Positions 35,253 to 44,154 of a stretch of 64,000 nt of DNA are shown one piece after another (the stretch's first letter is position 1; the number at the start of each line of letters is the position of its first letter). This stretch comes from Oscillospiraceae bacterium (GTDB lineage: Bacteria > Bacillota > Clostridia > Oscillospirales > CAG-272), in contig SVSG01000001.1 in the NCBI GenBank assembly GCA_015064415.1, forward strand, positions 202,206 to 266,205, written 5' to 3'. The position numbers and the translations under genes are program-made. The notes beneath the pieces were generated by a model. The model was not told where the DNA came from. It ran no database searches and worked only from the letters and a program-made list of their open reading frames with translations.

Positions 35253-36092
35253 ATGCGCTATCAAATCGACCACGATCTACACATTCACACGTGTCTGTCG
35301 CGTTGCGCGCAGGATCTGCACCAACGCCCCGACCGCATTCTGGAATACGGGCTGGAAAATAATCTCCACACGCTCTGTATCACCGACCACTTTTGGGATG
35401 AAAACGTGCCCGGCGTGAAATTCGGTATGGCGGGAGGTGCCTTCAACGGCTACGCGACGCAGACCTGCGCCCACATCAAGCTGGCGCTCCCCCTGCCGCA
35501 GCACGAGGGCGTGCGCTACCTATTTGGCTGTGAGACCGAGATGGCCGTCGATCACACCATCGGCGTGTCGCGCAAGACCGCAGAGGAGCTGGATTTCATC
35601 ATCGTTCCCACCACGCATATGCATATGCGCAATCTTGCCGCGCGCGATCCCGAGGACAACACCGAAGCGCGCCGCGCCGAAATGTGGGTCGAGCGCTTCC
35701 AAGCGGTGCTTGACAGCGGATTGCCCCTTAAAAAAGTGGGTATTCCCCACCTCACCACCGCACTTTTCGTGCCCGACAAGACCTGGGCAGGCGTGGAGCG
35801 TTGCCTCTCGCTTATCTCCGACGACGATATGAAGCATCTGTTCGGTCAGGCGGCAAAGGCGGGCGTTGGCATCGAGCTGAATTTCGAGCCCTTCAAGTGC
35901 GCGCACATTATGGAAAGCGTTCTGCGCCCCTATAAGATCGCCATCGAGTGCGGATGCAAGTTCTATCTCGGCTCGGACGCACACACCGTTGGTATGCTGA
36001 ATAAGGCAATGGCTGATTTTGAAAAAATGATCGATCTGCTTGACCTCACCGAGGATCAGAAATACGTTGTACCGCGAAAGGAGGAGCTGTGA
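35253..36092 (+). CDS. PHP-domain phosphoesterase-like protein (1 of 2)
   Basis: 279 aa. The ATG follows GGAAGGTGGCTTT. PHP metal-binding motifs in order: DHDLHIHTCLSRCA (7-20), ITDHFWDE, a Glu in FGCETEMAV, PTTHMHMR, and GSDAHTVG near residue 233. PHP enzymes are metal-dependent phosphatases or phosphodiesterases such as histidinol phosphatase. No his operon is present, so the substrate is unknown. The stop overlaps the start of a paralogue (TGATG), giving coupled translation. Confidence 0.88.
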   Translation: MRYQIDHDLHIHTCLSRCAQDLHQRPDRILEYGLENNLHTLCITDHFWDENVPGVKFGMAGGAFNGYATQTCAHIKLALPLPQHEGVRYLFGCETEMAVDHTIGVSRKTAEELDFIIVPTTHMHMRNLAARDPEDNTEARRAEMWVERFQAVLDSGLPLKKVGIPHLTTALFVPDKTWAGVERCLSLISDDDMKHLFGQAAKAGVGIELNFEPFKCAHIMESVLRPYKIAIECGCKFYLGSDAHTVGMLNKAMADFEKMIDLLDLTEDQKYVVPRKEEL

Positions 36093-36913
36093 TGCGTTAC
36101 CAAATCGACCACGATATGCATATTCACTCCTATCTCTCGCTTTGCTCTCCCAGCGGCAGACAGACACCGCAGGTGATCCTGGATTACGCGGTGAAGGACG
36201 GGCTTTCCACCGTTGTGCTTACCGACCATTACTGGGATGAAAAGGTGCCAGGTGCCAGCTTCAACGGCCCGTACGTCAGCGGCTCCGCGATCTGGTATGC
36301 GATGCAAAACACACAGCGCACCGACCTTGCGCTCCCGTTGCCGCAGGCAGAGGGCGTGCGCTTCCTTTACGGATGCGAGACAGAGATGGATAAGTATTTC
36401 CGCATCGGCATTTCCGCCGAGGAAATGAAGCGCCGCGATTTCATCATCATCCCCACCACACACCTGCATATGGGCGGCTTCACGCTGGAGCGCGACCAAA
36501 CCTCTGAGCAGATCCGCGCCGAGCTGTGGGTACAGCGCTTTGATGCGTTGCTGGAAAAGGATCTCCCCTTCCACAAGATCGGCATCGCGCACCTGACCTG
36601 TTCCCTTTTCTCGCCCGAAAAAACGCCGGAAAGCACGCTGAAGTGCCTTTCCCTCATCAAGGGTGAGGACATGAAGCGTCTGTTCTCCAAGGCCGCCAAA
36701 TTGGGGCTTGGCATTGAACTCAACGTGGGCGCGTGGGAGCTGGAGGAAAATGCCCTACCCGAAACACTTCGCCCCTATCGCATCGCCGCCGAGTGCGGAT
36801 GCAAATTCTATCTCGGCTCGGATGCGCACGCGCCCGCAGATCTCAGCGTCGCCAACCCCGCGCGCCTTGTGGAGCTGCTCGGCCTTGACGAAACGCAAAA
36901 ATTCAAGATCTGA
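36092..36913 (+). CDS. PHP-domain phosphoesterase-like protein (2 of 2)
   Basis: 273 aa. The ATG overlaps the upstream stop; AAAGGAGGAGCT is the ribosome site. It is a paralogue of the upstream gene with the same motifs: DHDMHIHSYLSLCSPSG, LTDHYWDEKVPG, YGCETEMDK, PTTHLHMGG and GSDAHAPAD. The shared backbone and tandem order indicate local duplication followed by divergence; the two may form a heteromer or act on related substrates. Confidence 0.88.
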   Translation: MRYQIDHDMHIHSYLSLCSPSGRQTPQVILDYAVKDGLSTVVLTDHYWDEKVPGASFNGPYVSGSAIWYAMQNTQRTDLALPLPQAEGVRFLYGCETEMDKYFRIGISAEEMKRRDFIIIPTTHLHMGGFTLERDQTSEQIRAELWVQRFDALLEKDLPFHKIGIAHLTCSLFSPEKTPESTLKCLSLIKGEDMKRLFSKAAKLGLGIELNVGAWELEENALPETLRPYRIAAECGCKFYLGSDAHAPADLSVANPARLVELLGLDETQKFKI

Positions 36914-36917
36914 CAAA

Positions 36918-36947
36918 AACGGAGAAGCCCGCGGGCTTCTCCGTTTC
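36918..36947 (+). terminator. Terminator of the PHP pair
   Basis: Near-perfect palindrome AACGGAGAAGCCC/GGGCTTCTCCGTT followed by a short T-rich stretch. Confidence 0.7.
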
Positions 36948-36960
36948 TATATAGTAAGGA

Positions 36961-37000
36961 AGCACCCCGTTCGCGGCTTGCCGCAAACGGGGTGCTTTTC
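36961..37000 (-). terminator. Hairpin downstream of the TasA-LRR gene
   Basis: GCACCCCGTT and GCGG stems pairing with CCGC and AACGGGGTGC; the T-run on the minus strand is weak. Confidence 0.6.
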
Positions 37001-37004
37001 GGTA

Positions 37005-40000
37005 TCAGGCAACGGGCCAAACGGCGATCTCGCCGTACTGATCGTAATGCCAGTAATTACCGCTGTAATTCTCAACATAGGTGTTGGGGTCGACCTCGCT
37101 GTAATAATAACGCTTGGCGTTTCTCACAGCCGAGGGATCCGACCACGGAGACTCATAAAAGTAAATGCTGGACCAATCCTCGGGAGTACCGCGATAATAC
37201 ACCTCTCCAACCGAGGCATAGTTGAAGGACTGATTGCCGATCTCCTTAATGCCGCTACCAAGGATCAGCTTTCCGATGCTGCAACCCTCAAAGGTCTGAA
37301 AACCGATGTATTCCACGCTATCGCCAATGATGACGGTGTTGATCGTGCTGTGATCAAGGACCATCGTCATATGCGTAATGGCGCCTGCCACAACCAGCGT
37401 ATTGAGCTTCAGTGCGCCGAAGGAATAATCGTGCTGATCGTAGTCGTCATTGTAAACTTGAGTAACCAGCTTACCGTTGACGAAGGTGGGAAGCACCAGA
37501 TTGTCGGGATAATTGTCGCGGTAAAGTGCGCGAATCGCGTTGGAGGCAAAACCGGAAATCGTTCTATTACCATCACTATAGCGGAACGTCGAGCTGCTTG
37601 TGCAAGCATACATCGAAGCCAGCGAATCCAGAACGCTCATGGCAGCACCCTGAATAAGGGGCGCAACGCTCGTCTGCCAGTAGCCGCCGGTCTCACCGAG
37701 CGTCTTATAAGCTTCCACAACGCCAGCGGAGTCGGGAACAAAAACGGAAAGTCCGCTCTCGCGTCCTGCGAACACACCGTCGCCAACCACAAGCGCAGAG
37801 CAGTTTGCGAAGGTAAATACCACGTGCTTGAGTGCGCTTGCCGCACGGAGCGTACCCATGCCGAACGCGTTATCGCCGATCGAGGTCACACCGGAGGAAA
37901 GCACCACGGTCTCGATGGTGTTGTCGTTATAAAAAGCATTTGCCGCGATGGGCATATTGATATACACGGTGCTCTCGATGCAAGTTCCCTTGCCCACGAC
38001 CACGCCGTTCTGAATGGCAAGGCCGTAGCTCTGGTTCTTCACGTACGCCTGACGGTCGCACACGGTACACAGATAATCGGTGGTGTAATCAAAGGTATGC
38101 GCGGTGTGCTTGCTCTGGTAGCCGCATCCGCTTTCCACACAGGTAAACCAGTGTGCATTGACATCGTGAGAATACTCTTTTGCATAGTGAACACGCACGG
38201 TGGTCGTGCCGCTCCAGTCATCCGCCCAGGTGTCGGGGATGCCCACCTGATCGGTGGTGATCACAAGGTTCAATTCCTCGTCGGTACAGCCCTCAAAGGC
38301 ACCCGAGCCGATCACGGCATCCTGCGAAATGTAGATATCGCCCTTCAGCTCCACACAGCCGGCAAAGGCGTTGTCGCCCACGTTGGTAAGCGTGCCGAGA
38401 TTGGCAACGCTTTCCAGCGAGGTACAACCCTCAAATACGCCTGCGGGAAGTTCGGTCGTGGTGGAGGAGAACTTCACCTCGGTCAGCGAGTCGCAATCCT
38501 TGAAGGCACCCTCGCCAACCGTTGCGCCCTGCGGGATGGTAACGCTTTCCAGCGAGGTACAGCCCTCAAAGGCGCCGGGGCCGATCTCGGTCACGCTTTC
38601 GGGAATGACCACGGTCTCCAGCTTATCAAGGCCCGCAAAGGCCAGCTCGCCGATCACGGTCACGGACATCGGCACGGTGATCACGGTGACGTTGGGGCTT
38701 CCCTGCAGCATCCACTGATGGATCGTGGTCACGCCTGCGGGGATCTGCACCTCGGTCAGATCGGGACAATTCGAAAGTGCATCATCGGCGATCACCTTGT
38801 TATCGGGATGTGTCTTGACCTCGGTAGCGGAAGCATCCAGCTTGATCAAGGCCACGTAAGGATTGGTGTCATTGCCGATATAATATCCGTTTTCGTAACG
38901 GTTGAATTGCAGAGCGGTGCAACCGTCAAACGCGCCAACGCCAACGGCCGTCAGGGTGTCGGGCACGATCACCTCGGTGATGGCGGAGCGGTTTGCAAAG
39001 GCGTAAGATGCGATGGTGGTCACCGTAGCGGGCACCTCAACGCGTCCCTGCGCGTCGGGATACCAGACAAGGCGAGAGCCGTCAGCGCTGTAAAGCGCGT
39101 TGTTTTCCGTCTTGAAATAGGTGTTGTTGGCGGAGGGTGCAATGCTTTGCAATCTGTCGGAGCCAAGGAACGCGCCGCCCTCGATGTGATACAGGGTATC
39201 GGGCAACTCGATCTTGGTGATGCGCATCAGATTGCGGAAGGCGTCGCCTGCAATACCGACCACGGGCTTACCGTCCACGTAAGCGGGAATGCGCACGATG
39301 GAATCGGTATGTGTGCCGATGCCGACAACCACAAGGCCGGAGCCGTCCTTCAAAGGCGCGTAATCCAGATCCAGGCGGAAGCCCGCGTCCGCATCGTAAT
39401 CGTTGCCGAAGGAATCATCCTCATAAGGAAGCTGGGTGGCATTCAGCATGATGCCGAAGTGGATGGTCGGGAAATCATGCACACTTTTCGGGTTGGCCTC
39501 GTTGCCAATGGTGGTGGGCATGTAGATCATGATCGCGACCTTTTTGCTCTCACCCGGCAAAAGCGAGCCGACAAGGCGGCCCTCACCAAAGTTTTTCCCA
39601 AGCCCCTTTGCCGCGGTCTCGGCCGCGTCACGGTCATGGTAGGGTGCGGTCACGTCATCCACGTAAGCGAACATGAGATAATCGGACAGGCGGTACTTCT
39701 GACCGTACTTGTTGGTTCCCTCAAGCTCCTTGTTGATCAGCGTGGTGAGATCGTATTGCAACGCAAGCGACCCAGCGTTGGAAATTTCAAAATAAGCGGT
39801 CTCCAGATGGCCGGGCTCCCACAGGGATTCCTCACTGAATACAGAGGTCTCCTCCGTGACCTCGGCCCATGCGCCGAAATCCTTGGACCATTTCAGCACA
39901 ACGTCCAGATTGCCGGATTCGATCCGGTTGACACCGGTCGTAATGCTTTCGGTGAACAAGGCAAACGTGGTGCCGATCAGCATCGCACAGCACAGCGCGA

Positions 40001-40049
40001 TCGAAACAAGCGTTGCGATCAGCTGTTGCCTTACCTTTACTTTTCTCAT
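37005..40049 (-). CDS. Surface protein: TasA/camelysin-like N-terminus fused to BspA-type LRRs
   Basis: 1014 aa. The ATG at 40049 follows AAAGGGGGCACAC. The N-terminus (residues about 10-40, LIATLVSIALCCAMLIGTTFALFTES) is a SipW-type signal peptide, followed by the camelysin/TasA pattern GVNRIESGNLDVVLKW and a beta domain to about residue 200 (FEISNAGSLALQYDLTTLIN, GSLLPGESKKVAIMIYMP). From about 230 to 960 there are many LRR_5 units (VTTIASYAFANRSAITEVIVPDTL, VTEIGPGAFEGCTSLESVTIP), with a Cys/His-rich spacer at about 640-690. TasA-like proteins form matrix fibres; LRR_5 proteins bind surfaces or ligands. The combination suggests a fibre-tethered adhesin; this is inference. No sipW-like peptidase gene is in the window. 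Confidence 0.85.
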   Translation of the reverse strand: MRKVKVRQQLIATLVSIALCCAMLIGTTFALFTESITTGVNRIESGNLDVVLKWSKDFGAWAEVTEETSVFSEESLWEPGHLETAYFEISNAGSLALQYDLTTLINKELEGTNKYGQKYRLSDYLMFAYVDDVTAPYHDRDAAETAAKGLGKNFGEGRLVGSLLPGESKKVAIMIYMPTTIGNEANPKSVHDFPTIHFGIMLNATQLPYEDDSFGNDYDADAGFRLDLDYAPLKDGSGLVVVGIGTHTDSIVRIPAYVDGKPVVGIAGDAFRNLMRITKIELPDTLYHIEGGAFLGSDRLQSIAPSANNTYFKTENNALYSADGSRLVWYPDAQGRVEVPATVTTIASYAFANRSAITEVIVPDTLTAVGVGAFDGCTALQFNRYENGYYIGNDTNPYVALIKLDASATEVKTHPDNKVIADDALSNCPDLTEVQIPAGVTTIHQWMLQGSPNVTVITVPMSVTVIGELAFAGLDKLETVVIPESVTEIGPGAFEGCTSLESVTIPQGATVGEGAFKDCDSLTEVKFSSTTTELPAGVFEGCTSLESVANLGTLTNVGDNAFAGCVELKGDIYISQDAVIGSGAFEGCTDEELNLVITTDQVGIPDTWADDWSGTTTVRVHYAKEYSHDVNAHWFTCVESGCGYQSKHTAHTFDYTTDYLCTVCDRQAYVKNQSYGLAIQNGVVVGKGTCIESTVYINMPIAANAFYNDNTIETVVLSSGVTSIGDNAFGMGTLRAASALKHVVFTFANCSALVVGDGVFAGRESGLSVFVPDSAGVVEAYKTLGETGGYWQTSVAPLIQGAAMSVLDSLASMYACTSSSTFRYSDGNRTISGFASNAIRALYRDNYPDNLVLPTFVNGKLVTQVYNDDYDQHDYSFGALKLNTLVVAGAITHMTMVLDHSTINTVIIGDSVEYIGFQTFEGCSIGKLILGSGIKEIGNQSFNYASVGEVYYRGTPEDWSSIYFYESPWSDPSAVRNAKRYYYSEVDPNTYVENYSGNYWHYDQYGEIAVWPVA

Positions 40050-40114
40050 ATGTGTGCCCCCTTTACGCGCACGAGCATGACACGCTTGCGCGCAATAAAT
40101 AACTATACACATTG

Positions 40115-40143
40115 ATTATATCGCGTGAAACGTCTTTTGTCAA
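40115..40143 (-). promoter_or_regulatory. Promoter of the TasA-LRR gene
   Basis: TTGACA, 17 bp, TATAAT on the minus strand. Confidence 0.75.
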
Positions 40144-40183
40144 TAACTTTTTTCAATTTTTTTGGGGATTTCGCATTTTTTTA

Positions 40184-40221
40184 CAAAAAAACACCGACGG
40201 GCACGCATGCCACGTCGGTGT
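40184..40221 (-). terminator. Terminator of the polysaccharide gene pair
   Basis: ACACCGACG/CGTCGGTGT stem followed by TTTTTTT on the minus strand. Confidence 0.8.
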
Positions 40222-40225
40222 CGGT

Positions 40226-41698
40226 TTAAATTTCGTTTTCGGGTTGCTTGTGCTCGGCGTACGCCAACGCCGCCGAATAAAAGAGCGTGGGGCCAAGGTT
40301 GAACAGATGGCAGTCCAGCAAGCTGAGCAGCACGATGACAGCCAGCGAGATCCCCACAAAGGTCTTTTCCGCGTTCGGCTTTTTCCAGAACAGCATCAAG
40401 GTCTGGTAACGGTGATAAGCATAGGCAAGCAAGCCCACAATGCCGCAGCAAGCCAGCATTTGCACCACGTTGTTGTGCCAGCGCCCCGGGAAAAATGCCT
40501 TGAATGACTCCACGTCCGACCAGATCCACGTCACTTCCTCGCCCAGCTGCTCCACGTACACGTTCAAGGAGTAAAAGGAGGAGCCAAACACGGGATGACG
40601 CGTGAACATCTCGATCCCCGCCTTGTAAAGCTCCATGCGGGCATCCGATTTCAAGCCGTTTGCAAACGCCGCCGCAAAGGCGTCCTGCGCCAGAAAGATC
40701 ATCACGCAAAGCGCGGCCAGCGCCACGCCGAGCCCCGCCGAAACGGTGATCTTCGCGCGCTTGCTCTTGGTCTTGATCAGCACCGCCACGGCACAAAACA
40801 GATAGATGCCGCCCGCGCCGAGCATTCCTGCACGCGAGCAGGAAAGCACCGCAAACACGCACAAAAGCGCGGCGAGAATGTTATTAAAAATAACATTTTT
40901 GCCAACGTACACAAAATAAAAAGCGAAAGGGATAGCCGTGACGATCAATGCCGCCATGTTGTTATAATGTCCCCATCCGGTATAGATGTTCAGGCGTCTG
41001 ACGATCACGCCCTGCAGGGCGTCGACCACGACCACCTTGTTGGTCACGTAAAGATTCACAATCTCAAATCCGACGGTAAGGCCCATCAAAAGCCCGATCA
41101 TCGCAAGATACCCTGTGGGTATTTTATCCCATTTGACACCGATGCCGACCATCAGATACGGCACAAAAAACGCCACGGTCTCCAAAGCGGCAAACAGCAG
41201 ATTCTTCCCCGCCATGGCGGTATAGCCCTGCATGCCCACACCGGAAAGCAAAAAGACCGCGCCAAGCCCCAAAAGCCCCCAGAGCAAACGGGGACGCTTT
41301 TTCAGCTTGGCAAAACCGATCTCGGAATCGATGATACAGCGCGCAAAAAGCGCCGTCATGCAAAGCGCCGCCAGAAGCAACAGCCAGATCCCTCCCCGTT
41401 CAAGGGAAAAGATAGACTCCGCATTCTTTCCCGGATTATTGGCTATACTGGGCGCAATATAACAATTGATCAACAATGCGATCATCAGGCGGAAATCGGT
41501 TCCGAACAACCCCAGATAAAGCATCAGTACGCCACAGAACACGTATAGCAAAAATTCTATGGCAAATATGTTGGAAAGCAGCGTCAGCCCCGCGATCACC
41601 AAAAGAAACCAAGGACTGTCCAGGACAGCATTGATCTTCTGTGCAAACGCAAGGCGTGAGAAGCGATACTCCCCCTTCTCATTCCGAAAAAATGTCAA
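40226..41698 (-). CDS. O-antigen ligase / polymerase-like polytopic membrane protein
   Basis: About 490 aa from the TTG at 41698, chosen because AAGAGGTAAG precedes it and because any earlier start would overlap the sugar transferase gene. About 12 hydrophobic segments, with a large extracytoplasmic loop near residues 330-430 containing GIEMFTRHPVFGSSFYS, FFPGRWHNNVVQMLACCGIVGLL and the GxxHN/LxxxGxxG pattern of Wzy/WaaL-type (PF04932) proteins; SCSRAGMLGAGG is a typical preceding helix. Expected role: polymerising or ligating lipid-linked glycan at the membrane. It lies 26 bp after the sugar transferase, in the same operon. No other glycosyltransferase is nearby. Confidence 0.8.
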   Translation of the reverse strand: MTFFRNEKGEYRFSRLAFAQKINAVLDSPWFLLVIAGLTLLSNIFAIEFLLYVFCGVLMLYLGLFGTDFRLMIALLINCYIAPSIANNPGKNAESIFSLERGGIWLLLLAALCMTALFARCIIDSEIGFAKLKKRPRLLWGLLGLGAVFLLSGVGMQGYTAMAGKNLLFAALETVAFFVPYLMVGIGVKWDKIPTGYLAMIGLLMGLTVGFEIVNLYVTNKVVVVDALQGVIVRRLNIYTGWGHYNNMAALIVTAIPFAFYFVYVGKNVIFNNILAALLCVFAVLSCSRAGMLGAGGIYLFCAVAVLIKTKSKRAKITVSAGLGVALAALCVMIFLAQDAFAAAFANGLKSDARMELYKAGIEMFTRHPVFGSSFYSLNVYVEQLGEEVTWIWSDVESFKAFFPGRWHNNVVQMLACCGIVGLLAYAYHRYQTLMLFWKKPNAEKTFVGISLAVIVLLSLLDCHLFNLGPTLFYSAALAYAEHKQPENEI

Positions 41699-41724
41699 TT
41701 TTCTTACCTCTTGACAAGTGCAAG

Positions 41725-42558
41725 TTATTTTTTGCCCTTCTTCGCCACGCGACGCTTTCTTCTTCTCTTGCCCGTATTGTTCCCTTTTCTTTTGAAAACA
41801 ACGATCACGGTCTGGAACAACAGCTTGAGATCCAGCCAAAGCGAGGCGTCACGGACATACTCCGCGTCCATAATGGCCTTGTTTTTATAATAAACGTCAT
41901 CACGCCCGTTGACCTGAGCATACCCCGAAATACCGGGGCGCATACGGTAAACGCCAAGACGCTGGCGCATATCGTGACATTTCATCTCGGTCAGCACCAA
42001 GGGGCGCGGGCCGATAAAGGACATCGTACCCACAAGACAGCAGAAAAGCTGGGGCAGCTCGTCCAGACTGAGCTTACGAAGCACCCATCCCACGCGCGTG
42101 ACGTAGCGCTCGGGGCGCGCCATCTGCGAGGTGGGCATATCGTGCGGGGTGGAGCGGCGCATCGAGCGGAACTTATAGCAATAAAAGGGCTTGCCGTGTC
42201 TGCCCACGCGCTCCTGCTTGAAGATGACGGGGCCGCGCGAGTCCAGCTTGATGGCAATGGCAATGATCAACATAATGGGAGAAAACAGAACAAGGCAGAT
42301 AAGAGAAACGAAAAAGTCAAACGCACGCTTCACAAAGCGGTAGAAAAAGCGTCTTTTCTTGTTCTGCACGAAATTTTGCATATACTGCTCGTAAAAATCG
42401 TCGTGATACTGGACCTCCCAGTCGAACTCGCCCTCTGCGGGCATGGGGCGATTCTCTTCCACGGGATCCGGAGCAGGGGCCGCAGGAGCCGTATGATGGT
42501 CGGCGTTCTCCTTCATGGACGCAGTCTGCTCAGATTGATTTTTTTCCATATCAGGCAT
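41725..42558 (-). CDS. Bacterial sugar transferase (polyprenyl-phosphate glycosyl-1-phosphate transferase)
   Basis: 277 aa. The ATG at 42558 has a modest GAGGA site. The N-terminal 65 residues are acidic, Pro/Ala-rich and soluble. Then one re-entrant membrane helix (FDFFVSLICLVLFSPIMLIIAIAI) and the PF02397 core: SRGPVIFKQERVGRHGKPFYCYKFRSM, LRKLSLDELPQL, GTMSFIGPRPL and YRMRPGISGYAQVNGRD. The tail is strongly basic (KRRRKRRVAKKGKK). It transfers a sugar-1-phosphate to undecaprenyl phosphate to begin exopolysaccharide or glycan synthesis. The leader RNA is about 100 nt. Confidence 0.9.
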   Translation of the reverse strand: MPDMEKNQSEQTASMKENADHHTAPAAPAPDPVEENRPMPAEGEFDWEVQYHDDFYEQYMQNFVQNKKRRFFYRFVKRAFDFFVSLICLVLFSPIMLIIAIAIKLDSRGPVIFKQERVGRHGKPFYCYKFRSMRRSTPHDMPTSQMARPERYVTRVGWVLRKLSLDELPQLFCCLVGTMSFIGPRPLVLTEMKCHDMRQRLGVYRMRPGISGYAQVNGRDDVYYKNKAIMDAEYVRDASLWLDLKLLFQTVIVVFKRKGNNTGKRRRKRRVAKKGKK

Positions 42559-42671
42559 GATAAATCCTCATCTCTTTTTGAAATCGTTTGGGGAATGGCA
42601 CAAGCTTTTGACATGATGATCCTTTGGCGATTTTCGCTTTTTTGCTATCAAAAAAGTGATGGCCTCATAAC

Positions 42672-42700
42672 ATTGTACCACTTTTTCCGTTTTCTGTCAA
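42672..42700 (-). promoter_or_regulatory. Promoter of the polysaccharide gene pair
   Basis: TTGACA, 17 bp, TACAAT on the minus strand. Confidence 0.7.
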
Positions 42701-42786
42701 GTGCAGGCACCGAGGATAGCCCGTTTCCAATACTCATTGGAAAGCAAACTGCCGCCAAAGGGGGCTTTTCCATGCTCCAAAAACGC

Positions 42787-42813
42787 AAAAAGGCACGCCG
42801 TCGCGTGCCTTTT
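42787..42813 (-). terminator. Terminator of the frameshifted membrane-protein gene
   Basis: AAAAAGGCACGC stem pairing with GCGTGCCTTTT, 48 bp after the stop codon. Confidence 0.75.
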
Positions 42814-42860
42814 GATCGCGTAAGCAACTCACAAAAAACGTTTCACTTTTTCAGAGCAAC

Positions 42861-43927
42861 TCAATCCCTGTGTATGTACCCCGGCTTGTAAAACATATGC
42901 AAAACTCTGTCACTGAATTTGTGAGGATTTCTTCCAACGTAGATGCTAAGCCACGTAAATGCAAGCATCAACAAATCCAAGAAGAAAACCATTGCAAAAA
43001 CAGGCACAGTATCTTTCCATTCGTTTTTATACCATGCATCGAAAGAGAGATACTGCTTCCCCTCCGCCTCGATGCTGGAAACAATATAGTAGGGCTCGTC
43101 CGCTTTTTCGTTATATTTCACCAGTAAACGGAGCTCCGTTTTGCTATCCAGCTTTTCAAAAAAGCCGGCGCTCTCGACAAGAAGGGCGTCATAATCCCAT
43201 ATGTGATATGCCGTCCCCGCAGGATCGGAAATCACAAGCGTTTCTTCTGAAACTTCATACGTACCCGCCACTACTGCTTTGGGCACAAATTCCGTCTCAT
43301 TCTCCGGTATCGTCAAGCATACGATAAGTACGGTCATCCCCAGAAAGGCAACTGTCAGAATAGCGTATATGAATATAAATTCGCCCGGATTTTCTACGTG
43401 ATTATTAAACAGATCCTTCTTTGCGATCTGAGGTATCGCCATTCCGTTGTGGTGCCTTTTATACTGTTGGCGTGCATACAAAACAAATCTTTTGCCGTTG
43501 ATCGCCCCCTCGTCAACTCTTATCACCCGCTTCCCCGCGAAAAGCTTTATGTCCTTATTCTTGCCCCGAATGGCTGTCAGGTCCTTATATTGCACGGTAT
43601 GCTTCACACCCCAAAAGGTTTTATACGTGAAATCATCCTTGCCGAAAACGATCCGGCAATTGATGTATGCCACGATCAGAACATCCCCCATCAGTGAGAA
43701 AAAGGCACAAAAGACCGCAAAAAAAGCAGCGCTTGATTCGCACTTATGACAAGTATGACGGTTGGCACAAGGAAAACAATAGAAGAAAGGATGCCGCCAA
43801 TCAGTACGATTTTGGAAAGTACAACAGAATTGGAGTCGTTTTCCTTCGGGCTTCTGATCCAAGCCGTCACACCGGTTACAAGAAACCACGTGGTAAGTAA
43901 TGATATAAAACTAATAACGTACCGCAT
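42861..43927 (-). pseudogene. PH-domain-like membrane protein, frameshifted in an A7/T7 run
   Basis: The ATG at 43927 (MRYVISFISLLTTWFLVTGV, after AAAGGAGTGCACT) opens a frame that stops after 78 codons. The -1/+1 frame continues exactly where it fails: the shift maps to seven A residues at 43719-43725. Adding one base there joins ISANQALLF to FAVFCAFFSLMGDVLIVAY and yields about 354 residues. The product has two N-terminal helices, another pair near residue 75, a PH-like beta domain (KTFWGVKHTVQYKDLTAIRG, KRVIRVDEGAINGKRFV), a helix near 170, an extracytoplasmic domain and a C-terminal helix. It could be a real mutation, phase variation or a sequencing slip. The AT-rich composition suggests acquisition. 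Function unknown. Confidence 0.7.
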
Positions 43928-43956
43928 AGTGCACTCCTTTAGTTGATTTCAAAATC

Positions 43957-43985
43957 ATTATATCATAACATCATAATATTTGCAA
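43957..43985 (-). promoter_or_regulatory. Promoter of the frameshifted membrane-protein gene
   Basis: TTGCAA, 17 bp, TATAAT on the minus strand. Confidence 0.65.
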
Positions 43986-44076
43986 TATGCTTACCGTCCA
44001 CGTTCTTAGCGGAGAAAGCACGAACACCACCAAGGAACTCTCTTTCGTGGTGTTTTTCATCAGCGACAACCCGCTA

Positions 44077-44105
44077 TTGACTTTTATCAAATTTCATGGT
44101 ATAAT
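44077..44105 (+). promoter_or_regulatory. Promoter of the lipoprotein gene
   Basis: TTGACT, 17 bp, TATAAT. Confidence 0.65.
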
Positions 44106-44154
44106 ACGGTTGAAAAATAGACAAAATCAACAAATTCAAGAAACGGAGGGACAT

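Noticed and set aside
36708..40115. 1135-codon open frame on the plus strand
   Set aside because: Antisense to the TasA-LRR gene; no ribosome site and no recognisable protein features.
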